Of a stretch of 64,000 nucleotides of DNA, positions 16,822 through 25,792 are shown piece by piece. The notes beneath the pieces are model-generated. The model saw only the letters and a list, made by a program, of their open reading frames with translations. It made no database searches and was not told the origin of the DNA. How positions within the stretch are numbered: the first letter of the stretch is position 1; the number at the start of each line of letters is the position of its first letter. The stretch is from Luminiphilus sp051201685 (GTDB taxonomy: Bacteria; Pseudomonadota; Gammaproteobacteria; Pseudomonadales; Halieaceae), in assembly GCF_051201685.1 (NCBI RefSeq), contig NZ_CP179213.1, positions 2,790,001 through 2,854,000 of the forward strand, read 5' to 3'. The position numbers and the translations under genes were made by a program.

Positions 16822-19387
16822 GTGGCCGAAACACCAATATGAGCTTGGGCAATAACAGTAGCGCTCCCGCGACCGCCGCGATCATCGCAAGATCGGTCAA
16901 CAACCCAAAATACAAGCTAGGGGTAAAATTTGAGAGTGTCAGTAAAGAAAATCCCACCATCACAGTAAGCGTTGTGTAATACATCGCCCTACCAATACTG
17001 CCGTGACTGCGGTGCATGGCTGCATGATAGCTTTGGTCGACCGCAAATTCGCTGCGAAAGCGATGAATATAGTGAATACAATCGTCCACCCCAATACCCA
17101 CCACGATGGCTGCAATTGTAATAGTCATGATATCGAGGGGAATCCCCAAAAGCCCCATCACCCCCAACACCAGACCCGCGGCCAAAACATTCGGAGCCAA
17201 GGCTAATAACGCCAACGGTAGAGAGCGAAATAGCACCCAAAACATCAACCCTATCACTAAAAATACAACGCCCAAGGTGAGAATCTGAGACTTAAAAAGG
17301 CTCTGCAATACGTTGTTGTATAGCACCAGCAAGGACGTAAACTGAACGCGCTCTGGTTCGATGTTAAGCGTTTCTACCAACTCAAGGCGCAGCTCCCTAA
17401 GAAATTGATCCCGCTTCAGATCCTTGCTGGTTTCCTTTGCTCTAACCGAGATCCGAGCCTCATCGGTGTCGGGATAAAAATAAGGCCTTACCAATGTAGC
17501 GGCGACATCTTCCGGCATACTGTTTTGCACGAGGGCCAGCTCAATAGCCCCCAAGGGCGCTCCGTACAAACCGTCCATCACCTCAAACGCAGTCGATAAA
17601 GAGAGCACCTTGCCCGTTTCCGTGCGAGCCTCAACTAACCGGTGAGCCTGATCCAGAAGATCGCGCCCCTGAGGTGAAAACCAATAGGAAGGCGCAACAC
17701 TACCCGCCTCAGCAAAAAAGTCACCACCACCAAAGCCGTCATCGCCAAAGTCATCATCACCAAAGGGATCGTCTGCAAAAGTATCTGCTAGGCCACCGAT
17801 ATCCGTGGCTGCGCCATCGTCAAGCTGCTGCAGCTCCGCCGTATCAACACTCTCGACAGCAGCAGTGTCCGCCGACTCCTCGAGTGGCGGATAGAGCACG
17901 ATATCTAGCGGAATCGTGCCCCCTAGTCGTGCGTCCAGTAATTCCATGCCTTGATAGATCTCAGTGCTCTCTTTGAAATAATCAATAAATCGGTTTTCTA
18001 CCTTTAACCGAGAGATACCAACAGCGACAAGCAGAACTAAAACACCTGAAAATACCAGCACCGCCGGGCCATATCGTTCAACCCAGCCGGCAAATCGAAC
18101 TGTCATTCCGCTGTCAAGGGAGGAGGGAATAACCCTTTTTGGCGCGGGCAGTAAAGTAATCAGTGCCGGCACCAACATAAAAGTAGTGACAAACGCGAGA
18201 ACAATACCCACGGTCATCATGAGACCGAAATCAATCACCGGCTGAATGCCCGCAACCATCAAAGACGCGAAAGCAACGATAGTCGTCAACGCCGTGTAAC
18301 CACAGGGTATTAGCATCAGTTGCGCGGCACTCGCAGCGCGTCGTCGACGATTTTCATCTGGACTTACCTGCTCCAACTCTCGGTAACGGACTACGACGTG
18401 CACCGACAAAGACAGGGTAATTATCAAAAGGACAGCGACAAAATTTGACGAAATCACGCTCATTCGCCAGTCCAAAAACCCTAGCAAACCCAACATGATT
18501 GTCGCAGTCATCGAACAATTAAGGATGGGAATAACAACCCAGCGCCAGTCACGAAAAATGATACCCAGCACCAGCGTCATAATGCCGATAATCGCAATGC
18601 CAAAAACAACCAAATCAGCGCGAATGAAATCAATCATATCGGCGGCGATCATGGGCACACCACCCACAAAAATCTCAGCGTGACTTTTAAACTGCTCAGC
18701 AACAGCTCGCACCTCCGCTACCAGCTCACTGCGCCGTTCGCCTTCAACCGCTAAAAAAGCGTCATAGAGCGCTTCAACCTCCTGCAGACGCGACGTCGCT
18801 ATGGGATCTAATTGCTCTACCAGCGCTCGACCACGCAGAGCTTCACGTTCATCTAGGAGCAGTGGGCCACTCGGATCAGTCGCCAAACTGACCTGAATAG
18901 CGCTGACATCCCCCGCAGCGCCCACTAATAGATCCCGATAAACCGGACTGGTCGTAAACTCTTCAAAAGCAAGGCCGGTATCCACTGCGGGGTCGCGGAG
19001 GGTAGGCAGTTGCTCTGCCTCGGATAGATCCGTGAGGCTCAAAGGCGGGCTTTCCAACAAAGGAACGTCCAGTATGCTGGTTACCGATGAGACTCCGGGA
19101 ATTTCTCGCAAGGCCGTTACCATAGCCGCAAGAGGTTCTAGGGAGCTGGCTGCCAATAAATCTCCCGCAGGTCGCCACGTGAGAATAAGAAACTCGCTTG
19201 ACGCGTAGTGGCGACTCGTCTCCCGAAAAAAAGCCAGGTCAGGGTCTCCCTGTAACAGCAAAGAGTCCGAAGATGCGTCCAACCGAATTTTCCCCAGCTG
19301 ACCACCCGCGAGGGTCACCAGCAAACCGAAGAAAAGGAGGACTAACCACGCTCTGCTGGTAATCTGACGAAAGTAAGACTCAATCAT
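16799..19387 (-). CDS. RND/MMPL-family exporter
   Basis: An 862-residue protein with the RND two-repeat layout: TM1 near residues 13-30, a large periplasmic domain, TM2-6 (about 255-410), TM7 (about 430-455), a second periplasmic domain, then TM8-12 up to the C-terminus. It fits the MMPL/predicted-exporter branch that moves lipids or hydrophobic compounds without an outer-membrane partner. The second periplasmic domain has a low-complexity acidic insert rich in D, G and F (bases about 17712-17800) that I do not recognise from the family. Its stop overlaps the YkgJ-type gene. The substrate is unknown. Confidence 0.88.
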   Translation of the reverse strand: MIESYFRQITSRAWLVLLFFGLLVTLAGGQLGKIRLDASSDSLLLQGDPDLAFFRETSRHYASSEFLILTWRPAGDLLAASSLEPLAAMVTALREIPGVSSVTSILDVPLLESPPLSLTDLSEAEQLPTLRDPAVDTGLAFEEFTTSPVYRDLLVGAAGDVSAIQVSLATDPSGPLLLDEREALRGRALVEQLDPIATSRLQEVEALYDAFLAVEGERRSELVAEVRAVAEQFKSHAEIFVGGVPMIAADMIDFIRADLVVFGIAIIGIMTLVLGIIFRDWRWVVIPILNCSMTATIMLGLLGFLDWRMSVISSNFVAVLLIITLSLSVHVVVRYRELEQVSPDENRRRRAASAAQLMLIPCGYTALTTIVAFASLMVAGIQPVIDFGLMMTVGIVLAFVTTFMLVPALITLLPAPKRVIPSSLDSGMTVRFAGWVERYGPAVLVFSGVLVLLVAVGISRLKVENRFIDYFKESTEIYQGMELLDARLGGTIPLDIVLYPPLEESADTAAVESVDTAELQQLDDGAATDIGGLADTFADDPFGDDDFGDDGFGGGDFFAEAGSVAPSYWFSPQGRDLLDQAHRLVEARTETGKVLSLSTAFEVMDGLYGAPLGAIELALVQNSMPEDVAATLVRPYFYPDTDEARISVRAKETSKDLKRDQFLRELRLELVETLNIEPERVQFTSLLVLYNNVLQSLFKSQILTLGVVFLVIGLMFWVLFRSLPLALLALAPNVLAAGLVLGVMGLLGIPLDIMTITIAAIVVGIGVDDCIHYIHRFRSEFAVDQSYHAAMHRSHGSIGRAMYYTTLTVMVGFSLLTLSNFTPSLYFGLLTDLAMIAAVAGALLLLPKLILVFRPLGPEGGR

Positions 19388-19398
19388 AGTAAAAAAGG

Positions 19399-20778
19399 TC
19401 AGCCTGTTGCCGCAGTTGCGCCCAAGCGCTGCAGCAGTTTTTCATGAATTCCACCAAAACCCCCATTGCTCATTACGACCAAAACATCCCCAGATTGTGC
19501 GGTCCCCGTAATGGCATCAATTAATCCATCAAGTTGCTGCCACACCGACTGCTCTGCTCTATCAGCGACGAGGTCTTTAAGAGACCACGACAAACCTGGA
19601 GGTTCGTACCAAAATACCGCATCAGCTTCAGCGGTGGCAGCAGCTAGTGCAGCTTGATGGTGGCCATCTCTCATGGTCGCAGATCGTGGCTCAACGACGG
19701 CAATCAAGCGACCTGACTTCTTATCCAGACGCTGACGCATTGCCTGCAGAGTCAGCGCAATAGCTGTTGGATGATGGGCAAAATCGTCATAAACCGCTAT
19801 TCCCGCTGGTGTCCCTCGAAGCTCAAGTCGTCGTTTTACACCGGTAAAACCCTCTAATGCGCGAGCAGCAATGTCTAAAGGCACACCTGCATGATGTGCT
19901 GCGGCGATCGCAGCGCATGCATTCAAAAGGTTGTGCGCTCCAATAAGGGACCAGTTAATGACCTCTACGGCGCCCGCAGGAGAGGACACTTCAAACTGCT
20001 CCCCCGCCGCCGATAACGCCCGCACACGCCATGAGTTGCTTGCTTGGTTACCAAAACTTTGGCGCGGCGTCCAAACACCCTTTGAGAACACCCGCTCAAT
20101 CGCCGGCACGTCTCCGTGAATGATAAGCCCTTGACTGGGCACACAGCGGATGAGGTGATGAAACTGGGTTTCGATTGCGGCCAAATCAGGAAAGATATCG
20201 GCATGATCGTACTCAAGGTTTGCCATCACTAAGGTGCGTGGCTTGTAGTGCACAAACTTTGATCGTTTATCAAAAAACGCTGTGTCGTACTCGTCAGCCT
20301 CCACAACAAAAAAATCTGACTGTCCGAGACGCGCAGACTGTCCAAAGTTCCCGGGGACGCCACCAACGAGAAAACCGGGCTCCATCCCTGCACATTCTAA
20401 AATCCAAGCCAGCATGCTGGTGGTGGTGGTCTTTCCGTGGGTACCCGATACTGCGATCACCCAGCGCCCTGCGAGCACATTTTCACCTAACCATTGCGGC
20501 CCAGAGACGTAGGGCAAACCCAAGTCCAACACCGCCTCGACTTCTGGATTTCCTCTGGAGAGCGCATTGCCCATGACCACCAAATCAGGCCTCGGCTGGA
20601 GATTTTCTGCAGAGAACCCCTCAGCGAGCACGATTCCCGCGTCGGCCAACTGTAGACTCATTGGCGGGTACACATTGGCGTCTGAACCCGACACTTGATA
20701 GCCCAGCTGTCGAGCCAGCAGGGCCACACCACCCATGAACGTGCCACAGATACCGACAATGTGAATGTGTTGTGCCAC
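19399..20778 (-). CDS. mpl: UDP-N-acetylmuramate:L-alanyl-gamma-D-glutamyl-meso-diaminopimelate ligase
   Basis: A 459-residue Mur-ligase relative that attaches recycled murein tripeptide to UDP-MurNAc. The N-terminal HIHIVGICGTFMGGVALLA and SGSDANVYPPMS are typical of Mpl rather than MurC. The ATP loop is SGTHGKTTTTSML. FFVVEADEYDTAFFDKRSKF and YDDFAHHPTAIALTLQA mark the central and C-terminal domains. The gene is separate from the dcw cluster, as usual for mpl. It sits 11 bases upstream of the exporter gene on the same strand and is divergent from the phosphofructokinase gene. Confidence 0.96.
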   Translation of the reverse strand: MAQHIHIVGICGTFMGGVALLARQLGYQVSGSDANVYPPMSLQLADAGIVLAEGFSAENLQPRPDLVVMGNALSRGNPEVEAVLDLGLPYVSGPQWLGENVLAGRWVIAVSGTHGKTTTTSMLAWILECAGMEPGFLVGGVPGNFGQSARLGQSDFFVVEADEYDTAFFDKRSKFVHYKPRTLVMANLEYDHADIFPDLAAIETQFHHLIRCVPSQGLIIHGDVPAIERVFSKGVWTPRQSFGNQASNSWRVRALSAAGEQFEVSSPAGAVEVINWSLIGAHNLLNACAAIAAAHHAGVPLDIAARALEGFTGVKRRLELRGTPAGIAVYDDFAHHPTAIALTLQAMRQRLDKKSGRLIAVVEPRSATMRDGHHQAALAAATAEADAVFWYEPPGLSWSLKDLVADRAEQSVWQQLDGLIDAITGTAQSGDVLVVMSNGGFGGIHEKLLQRLGATAATG

Positions 20779-20876
20779 AGCAAACTCCGTTAATAAATAT
20801 AGCTTAGCACGGGGATTGCACTAAGCCGCCCAGCACACTACTTTAAGCAACCTGATTCCTGACCCAAGACATCTCT

Positions 20877-22145
20877 ATGCCCAAAGCCAATGCATTTTAT
20901 GCACAATCTGGTGGCGTTACACCGGTTATCAACGCTTCCGCTTGCGGAGTGCTAGAAGCTGCTGCAAAAAGGAAAGATGCTATCGGCAAAGTCTACGCAG
21001 GCCGCAATGGCATTGTGGGGGCGCTACGCGAGGATCTCATCGATACGAGCAAGGAAACGAAAGCCGCCATTCGGGGTTTGTTGACAACTCCCGCTGGCGC
21101 CTTTGGGTCTTGCCGATACAAACTGCGAAGCCTCGAAGATAGCCGAGCAGAATATGAGCGCCTGATCGCTGTCTTTCAGGCCCACAACATCCGGTATTTT
21201 TTTTACAACGGTGGCGGCGATTCAGCAGATACCTGCCTCAAAGTGTCCCAACTCTCTCAAAAGCTGGGCTACGACCTGCAGGCTATTCATATTCCAAAGA
21301 CCATCGACAATGATCTTCCCTGTACTGACAATTCACCGGGCTTTGGTTCAGTTGCAAAATATGTCGCCATATCTACTCGAGAGGCGGCCTTAGACGTGGC
21401 TTCTATGTGCGAAACATCAACAAAGGTTTTTATCCTCGAAGTGATGGGTCGCCACGCAGGATGGATTGCCGGGGCTTCTTGCTTAGCAGAGACCGAAGCG
21501 AGCGAAGCGCCCCACGTCATCCTATTTCCCGAAATCGCGTTTGATGAGAAAAAATTTCTCGCCAAAGTTCAGAAGACTGTAGATCGCTGCGGCTACTGCG
21601 TGATCGTCGCTTCTGAGGGTGCACAGACCGCTGACGGCCGATTTCTTAGTGATAGTGGTGTACGTGACGCTTTTGGTCATGCGCAGCTGGGAGGTTTGGC
21701 ACCCACCTTGGCCAATCTGATAAAAAGCCGCTTGGGCTATAAATACCATTGGGCCGTCTCTGACTATCTGCAACGGGCTGCACGTCATATCGCCAGCCAA
21801 ACAGATGTCGACCAAGCCTACGCCGTAGGAGAAGCAGCGGTCGAAATGGCCTTGGCAGGAAAAAACGCTGTAATGCCAACCATCATCCGAGACCCTAGCA
21901 AAAGCTATCGCTGGAGGATTGGAGAAGCCTCCCTTAAACAGGTTGCCAACCGAGAGAAGAAATTGCCTCGAAAGTTCATAAGCCGCGATGGCTTTGGCGT
22001 CAGCCCCTTGGGGCACGCTTATTTTGAACCTCTCGTTCAAGGTGAAGCGTACCCTCAATACAAAGGGGGGATGCCAATTTATACGACGCTCAAAAACCTA
22101 CCTGTCACAAAACGGCTCGCCCAAGGGTTCGAACTCCAGCTATAA
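20877..22145 (+). CDS. pfp: pyrophosphate-dependent 6-phosphofructokinase
   Basis: A 422-residue phosphofructokinase of the PPi-using type. The phosphate-donor site reads YNGGGDSADT, not the GGDGS of ATP enzymes. The catalytic loop PKTIDNDLPCTD has the Lys-Thr typical of PPi-PFKs. MGRHAGWIAG, ASEGA and a C-terminal DGFGVSPLGH complete it. The reaction is reversible, so it can serve glycolysis or gluconeogenesis and couples them to the PPi pool. A pyrophosphatase gene follows 143 bases later on the same strand, which would compete for the same PPi. No ATP-PFK is seen in the window. Confidence 0.93.
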   Translation: MPKANAFYAQSGGVTPVINASACGVLEAAAKRKDAIGKVYAGRNGIVGALREDLIDTSKETKAAIRGLLTTPAGAFGSCRYKLRSLEDSRAEYERLIAVFQAHNIRYFFYNGGGDSADTCLKVSQLSQKLGYDLQAIHIPKTIDNDLPCTDNSPGFGSVAKYVAISTREAALDVASMCETSTKVFILEVMGRHAGWIAGASCLAETEASEAPHVILFPEIAFDEKKFLAKVQKTVDRCGYCVIVASEGAQTADGRFLSDSGVRDAFGHAQLGGLAPTLANLIKSRLGYKYHWAVSDYLQRAARHIASQTDVDQAYAVGEAAVEMALAGKNAVMPTIIRDPSKSYRWRIGEASLKQVANREKKLPRKFISRDGFGVSPLGHAYFEPLVQGEAYPQYKGGMPIYTTLKNLPVTKRLAQGFELQL

Positions 22146-22288
22146 TCCGCGGCGTCAAAATTTAAAACTGCCGTCCCCCATGAGACCTCTAGCTTAACTG
22201 CGCCTTGCAGTTATGCTCGGACGTGTGTTCAAGGCGCGGTGGATATTACCAATACCCTTTGTTAAACCCGGGCAGGAGGCCCCGACAG

Positions 22289-22924
22289 ATGTATACCGAC
22301 GAACCTTTCTCAGCATATAGACGCCACCCTTGGCATGGACTTGAACCCATACCTGAAGGCGTTGAACCCGGCATTGTGCGGGCTTATATCGAGATGCTAC
22401 CCAGCGATACTGTCAAGTACGAACTCGACAAGAGCACCGGATTCTTGGTGGTCGATCGCCCTCAGCGGACAACAGCAACACCCCCAGCGCTCTATGGCTT
22501 TATTCCTCGAACTTACTGTGCCGAGGAGGTAGCGGCCCGTTGTGCCCATGCCGACGTTGCAGATGGTGACCCCTTAGATATCTGTATTTTTTCAGAACGT
22601 CTAATAACCCGCGCCGATATCCTCCTCAATGCGAGGGTTGTTGGGGGAATTCAAATGATTGATGAGGGCGAGGCTGACGACAAAATTATTGCGGTGCTTG
22701 AAGGTGATAACATTTGGGGGGAAGTCAACGATATAAAGGACCTTCCGCCCATTAAGACCGAACGGCTTCAGCACTACTTTTCGACCTATAAAATGATCCC
22801 CGGTAAAAACGTTGAGATACGAGTTGACGGGGTTTACGGTCGTGAAGAGGCGCTCAAGGTGATTGCCGCCTCGCAGCAGGATTATCAAAACCACTACGGG
22901 CACTTACTGCAAACAAGCGAATAA
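22289..22924 (+). CDS. ppa: inorganic pyrophosphatase, family I
   Basis: A 211-residue soluble pyrophosphatase. Family I metal and substrate residues are visible: KYELDKSTG, YGFIPRTYC, and the DGDPLDICIF signature (D-x-D-P-x-D). EGDNIWGEVNDIKDLP and KNVEIRVDGVYGREEA follow. It is about 35 residues longer than E. coli Ppa, with a longer N-terminus like the variant found in some marine gammaproteobacteria and chlamydiae. The ATG at 22289 was chosen because AGGAGG lies 9 nt upstream; in-frame codons before it are unconserved. Adjacent to PPi-PFK, so the pair probably balances cellular PPi. Confidence 0.93.
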   Translation: MYTDEPFSAYRRHPWHGLEPIPEGVEPGIVRAYIEMLPSDTVKYELDKSTGFLVVDRPQRTTATPPALYGFIPRTYCAEEVAARCAHADVADGDPLDICIFSERLITRADILLNARVVGGIQMIDEGEADDKIIAVLEGDNIWGEVNDIKDLPPIKTERLQHYFSTYKMIPGKNVEIRVDGVYGREEALKVIAASQQDYQNHYGHLLQTSE

Positions 22925-22981
22925 GCCCACTTTTAGGGATTGGCAGCAGCCTCGGCCATAGGTAAAACCTCAAGCCTTAGG

Positions 22982-23728
22982 CTAGACCCAATAACTTCGA
23001 ACGTATCGCGCCATTATGGCTTCAAATTGAAGCTCCACCTCTTCGAGGCCTGAAAGGGCCTCGAAATCCCCCGGCTGACACAAACTATTAGCTTGTCCTG
23101 ACCACAACTCAATCAGTGGCGCATTGTCCACGAGAGATTGAAAACCTCGGGCACTGGGGCGGTGGCTCAAATGCCAAGGCTCAGGGGCAACGCCACCGGC
23201 CTCCCCGGTGTAAGGCCGATAAAATCCCTCAGCATCATCCTTGCTAATTAATGATGTCAGCCAGTCAGACAGCGGTGCGAAAGGTCCTTCGTCATTATAT
23301 TCACTGGCGTGTAGCTGAAGTGCATATCCTGCAGGCACCGCAGAGGGGTCCCAAATATCGAAATCTGTCCCCCAGTGATGTCTGGACGTACCGGGCAAAG
23401 CTGAGTAGCGGAGGATGGCGTGAAGCCACTCATCACTTGTGCGTGATTGCTTAGATATTAACGCTCCCGTATCGCCGTAGACCGGGCGTTCGCCGCGCAT
23501 TTTGGCATTGAAAATGGCCAATTGCCGCCCATAATCCCGATATCCTGATGCAACCGACAGATTTAAGCCTGAGTTTTTGGCTCTTTTCATCAGTCGCTTC
23601 AATGCTGATGCTGCCGAGTTGCTGGCCAGCCCTACTCCCGGTAAATTTTCTAGGCCTTCACAGCTTAGGCCCACAGCACAGAGTGCAGAGGGCCAAGCAG
23701 CGTTAGTGTCATCTGTTACCAAGATCAC
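22982..23728 (-). CDS. M15-family D-alanyl-D-alanine carboxypeptidase (VanY/DdcY-like)
   Basis: A 248-residue zinc peptidase. The M15B motif SRHHWGTDFDIWD supplies a zinc histidine and aspartate, and EPWHLSH the third zinc ligand with the catalytic Glu. ASGYRDYGRQLAIFNAK and PGTSRHHWG are typical of VanY-like enzymes that trim terminal D-Ala from peptidoglycan stem peptides. There is no clear signal peptide from the ATG at 23728, so export is uncertain. The start overlaps the end of sfsA by 20 bases on the same strand. Confidence 0.87.
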   Translation of the reverse strand: MILVTDDTNAAWPSALCAVGLSCEGLENLPGVGLASNSAASALKRLMKRAKNSGLNLSVASGYRDYGRQLAIFNAKMRGERPVYGDTGALISKQSRTSDEWLHAILRYSALPGTSRHHWGTDFDIWDPSAVPAGYALQLHASEYNDEGPFAPLSDWLTSLISKDDAEGFYRPYTGEAGGVAPEPWHLSHRPSARGFQSLVDNAPLIELWSGQANSLCQPGDFEALSGLEEVELQFEAIMARYVRSYWV

Positions 23729-24434
23729 ATTCCTCTATAGCGATGGGTCGCGTTGCGCGCAGACCCTGCGGCGAGATTTCCAAACCCAGCCCGTAAACCT
23801 CTACACCTGCTTTAACAGCACAGGCCAGGGCCTCTGCATACGCCGGATCGACCTCCGCGGCTGGCGCAATTCGCTGGATTCCTGAATGAAAAGCGCAAAA
23901 TATTAAAGCCGCGCGGCAATCGGCACTAACAAGGTTAGCCAGCTCTTGCACATGCTTACGCGCCCTTACACTCACCGCATCAGGAAACTGCCCTAACCCG
24001 CCGCTGACGCACCAAGACACCGCCTTAACCTCTACCCATATTGGGCCAGCTTCAGCTTCGAGCTTAAAATCTAGCCGGGTCTTGGCCCCTAACTTCACCT
24101 CACGCTGCAGCCTATCAAAACCTGACAGTTGGGGAAAAACACCCTCTTTTAATGCGGCCTCTGCCACGGAATTTGCCAAAGCCGAGTGCACACATACCAA
24201 ACTGGCATTGTCTTCAACCAGCTCAAGAGTCCATGGCAACTTGCGCTTGGGGTTATCACTGCGTGATAGCCATACTGTAGAGCCTGGCTGCTGACACCCA
24301 CGCATTGCGCCCGTATTAGGGCAATGCGCTACGACAATCTCGCCACTTGTTAACTGCACATCGGCGAGGAAGCGCTTGTACCGCCGCTGCAACGTACCCT
24401 GTTGCAATTGATCAAAAGCCCAATGCCACGCCAT
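23709..24434 (-). CDS. sfsA: SfsA sugar fermentation stimulation protein / nuclease-like
   Basis: A 241-residue SfsA homologue. Family landmarks are present: LQRRYKRFLADVQL, VAHCPNTGAM (for the usual HCPNTG), RTSRVDFKL-type VKLGAKTRLDFKLE, WVEVKAVSW and FPDAVSVRARKHVQEL. The D, E-V-K pattern is that of the PD-(D/E)XK nuclease fold. SfsA binds DNA in E. coli, but its cellular job is not settled. sfsA next to dksA-gluQ is the usual gammaproteobacterial arrangement, here divergent from dksA. Confidence 0.95.
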   Translation of the reverse strand: MAWHWAFDQLQQGTLQRRYKRFLADVQLTSGEIVVAHCPNTGAMRGCQQPGSTVWLSRSDNPKRKLPWTLELVEDNASLVCVHSALANSVAEAALKEGVFPQLSGFDRLQREVKLGAKTRLDFKLEAEAGPIWVEVKAVSWCVSGGLGQFPDAVSVRARKHVQELANLVSADCRAALIFCAFHSGIQRIAPAAEVDPAYAEALACAVKAGVEVYGLGLEISPQGLRATRPIAIEECDLGNR

Positions 24435-24627
24435 ATCTTCAGCTCATCCTTACCGATTTTCTAATTGTGCCACGAGCAGTGATGGTAAATTCAGTGGCAT
24501 GAACGTCACTAATCTGGTAGCTTCCCGACCCCGTTGTAGGAGCGTGCTGTAGAAGCCTCCCACACGCAGTCCTTTTTGCGGTGTGTAGACTGCCTCTATA
24601 AACAACTCGGTAATCAGGTAACTTGCT

Positions 24628-25722
24628 ATGGCCACCAAAAAATCCAAAGCCAAGACTAAAGTAGCAGCGAAAAAATCTGCTACAAAAACTGCGGCTCCCA
24701 AGAAGCCCTCGAGCAAGAGCAAGTCAAAGAGCCCCGTCGCCAAGAAGGCTCCGGCGAAAAAAGTCGCCGCAAAAAAGCCTGCCGCAAAAGCTGCCGCCAA
24801 AAAAGTAGCCGCGAAAGCACCGGCTAAAAAGGCTGCCGCCAAAAAAGCACCGGCTAAGAAGGCCGCTGTGAAGGCTGCCGTTAAAAAAGCTCCAACTAAG
24901 AAGGCCGCTGTGAAAGCCGCCGTTAAAAAAGCTCCAACTAAGAAGGCCGCTGTGAAAGCCGCCGTTAAAAAAGCTCCAACTAAGAAGGCCGCTGTGAAGC
25001 CAACCGCTAAGAAAACCGCCACCAAGAAAACCGCCACCAAGAAGGTGACCAGCAAAGCACCGGAAAAAGCAGTTGCCACCAAAAAAACTGCGGCTCAAGC
25101 TCCGGCTAAAAAAGCTGCTGACAAAAAGGTCGCCGCCGCAAAGCCGGCAGCCGGCAAAGCTGCTGCCAAAAAAGCACCTGCGAAACCTACCAAGGCAAAG
25201 GTGACCAAAGCCCCAAAGGCCACCGCAGACCAAAAGGTCGCCAAGAAGAAGCCCGCCAAAAAAACTGCTAGTGGGGGTAAAAAAGTAGCTCGGGCAGTGG
25301 GCAACGTGCAAAATTTTGATGACTTTAAGCCCTACAAGCCATCTCGTGGTGAGTCCTACATGAACGAGGAGCAGCTTGAGCACTTCCGAGGCCTGTTGCT
25401 TCACTGGCGCACAGAGTTGGTTGACGAAGTCACGCGCACTGTCTCGCACATGAAGGATGAAGCCTCGAACTTTCCTGACCCCGCTGACAGGGCCACTCAG
25501 GAAGAAGAGTTTAGTCTCGAACTCAGGACACGGGACAGGGAGCGCAAATTGATTAAAAAAATCGATGGCACCTTGGAGCGCATCACAATTGACGATTACG
25601 GCTATTGCGATGCCTGCGGCATCGAGATCGGCGTTAAACGACTTGAAGCTCGCCCTACAGCCACGCTATGCATTGACTGCAAAACCCTTTCAGAAATAAA
25701 AGAGCGCCAAGAGCTGGGGTAA
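24628..25722 (+). CDS. dksA: DksA transcription factor with a long Lys/Ala-rich histone-H1-like N-terminal extension
   Basis: A 364-residue protein in two parts. Residues about 1-225 are almost only Lys, Ala, Pro, Thr and Val in KKAA/KKAPA-type repeats, like histone H1 tails and AlgP. Residues about 230-364 are a full DksA: YMNEEQLEHFRGLL, the coiled-coil tip DPADRA (DxxDxA) that inserts in the RNA polymerase secondary channel, and a four-Cys zinc site (CDAC and CIDC). DksA works with ppGpp on rRNA and amino-acid promoters. E. coli DksA has 151 residues, so about 215 are added here. The tail is probably disordered and nucleic-acid binding. The ATG at 24628 begins the tail. Two DksA-type landmarks and gluQ downstream secure the call. 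Confidence 0.93.
   Translation: MATKKSKAKTKVAAKKSATKTAAPKKPSSKSKSKSPVAKKAPAKKVAAKKPAAKAAAKKVAAKAPAKKAAAKKAPAKKAAVKAAVKKAPTKKAAVKAAVKKAPTKKAAVKAAVKKAPTKKAAVKPTAKKTATKKTATKKVTSKAPEKAVATKKTAAQAPAKKAADKKVAAAKPAAGKAAAKKAPAKPTKAKVTKAPKATADQKVAKKKPAKKTASGGKKVARAVGNVQNFDDFKPYKPSRGESYMNEEQLEHFRGLLLHWRTELVDEVTRTVSHMKDEASNFPDPADRATQEEEFSLELRTRDRERKLIKKIDGTLERITIDDYGYCDACGIEIGVKRLEARPTATLCIDCKTLSEIKERQELG
24856..24999 (+). repeat. 42-bp in-frame tandem repeats in the dksA tail
   Basis: Three nearly identical 42-bp units (24856-24897, 24898-24939, 24940-24981) and a partial fourth encode KKAAVKAAVKKAPT. Units 2 and 3 look identical and unit 1 differs at two bases (GGCT for AGCC). Such DNA-level identity, not only protein similarity, implies recent duplication by slippage or unequal recombination. 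Confidence 0.9.
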
Positions 25723-25792
25723 CCCCAACCGCCTTGGGCGCCATTAGGGCATCACGATTAAACCATCAAATGCGGGTAGCCAGCGCGCCATT

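Noticed and set aside
24856..24999. Possible CRISPR array or VNTR locus
   Set aside because: The repeats are contiguous, without spacers, multiples of three and inside a coding frame.
24450..25449. Long reverse-strand frames over the dksA tail
   Set aside because: They are mirror images of the Lys/Ala repeats; the complementary strand gives low-complexity Phe/Gly/Leu translations with no family features.
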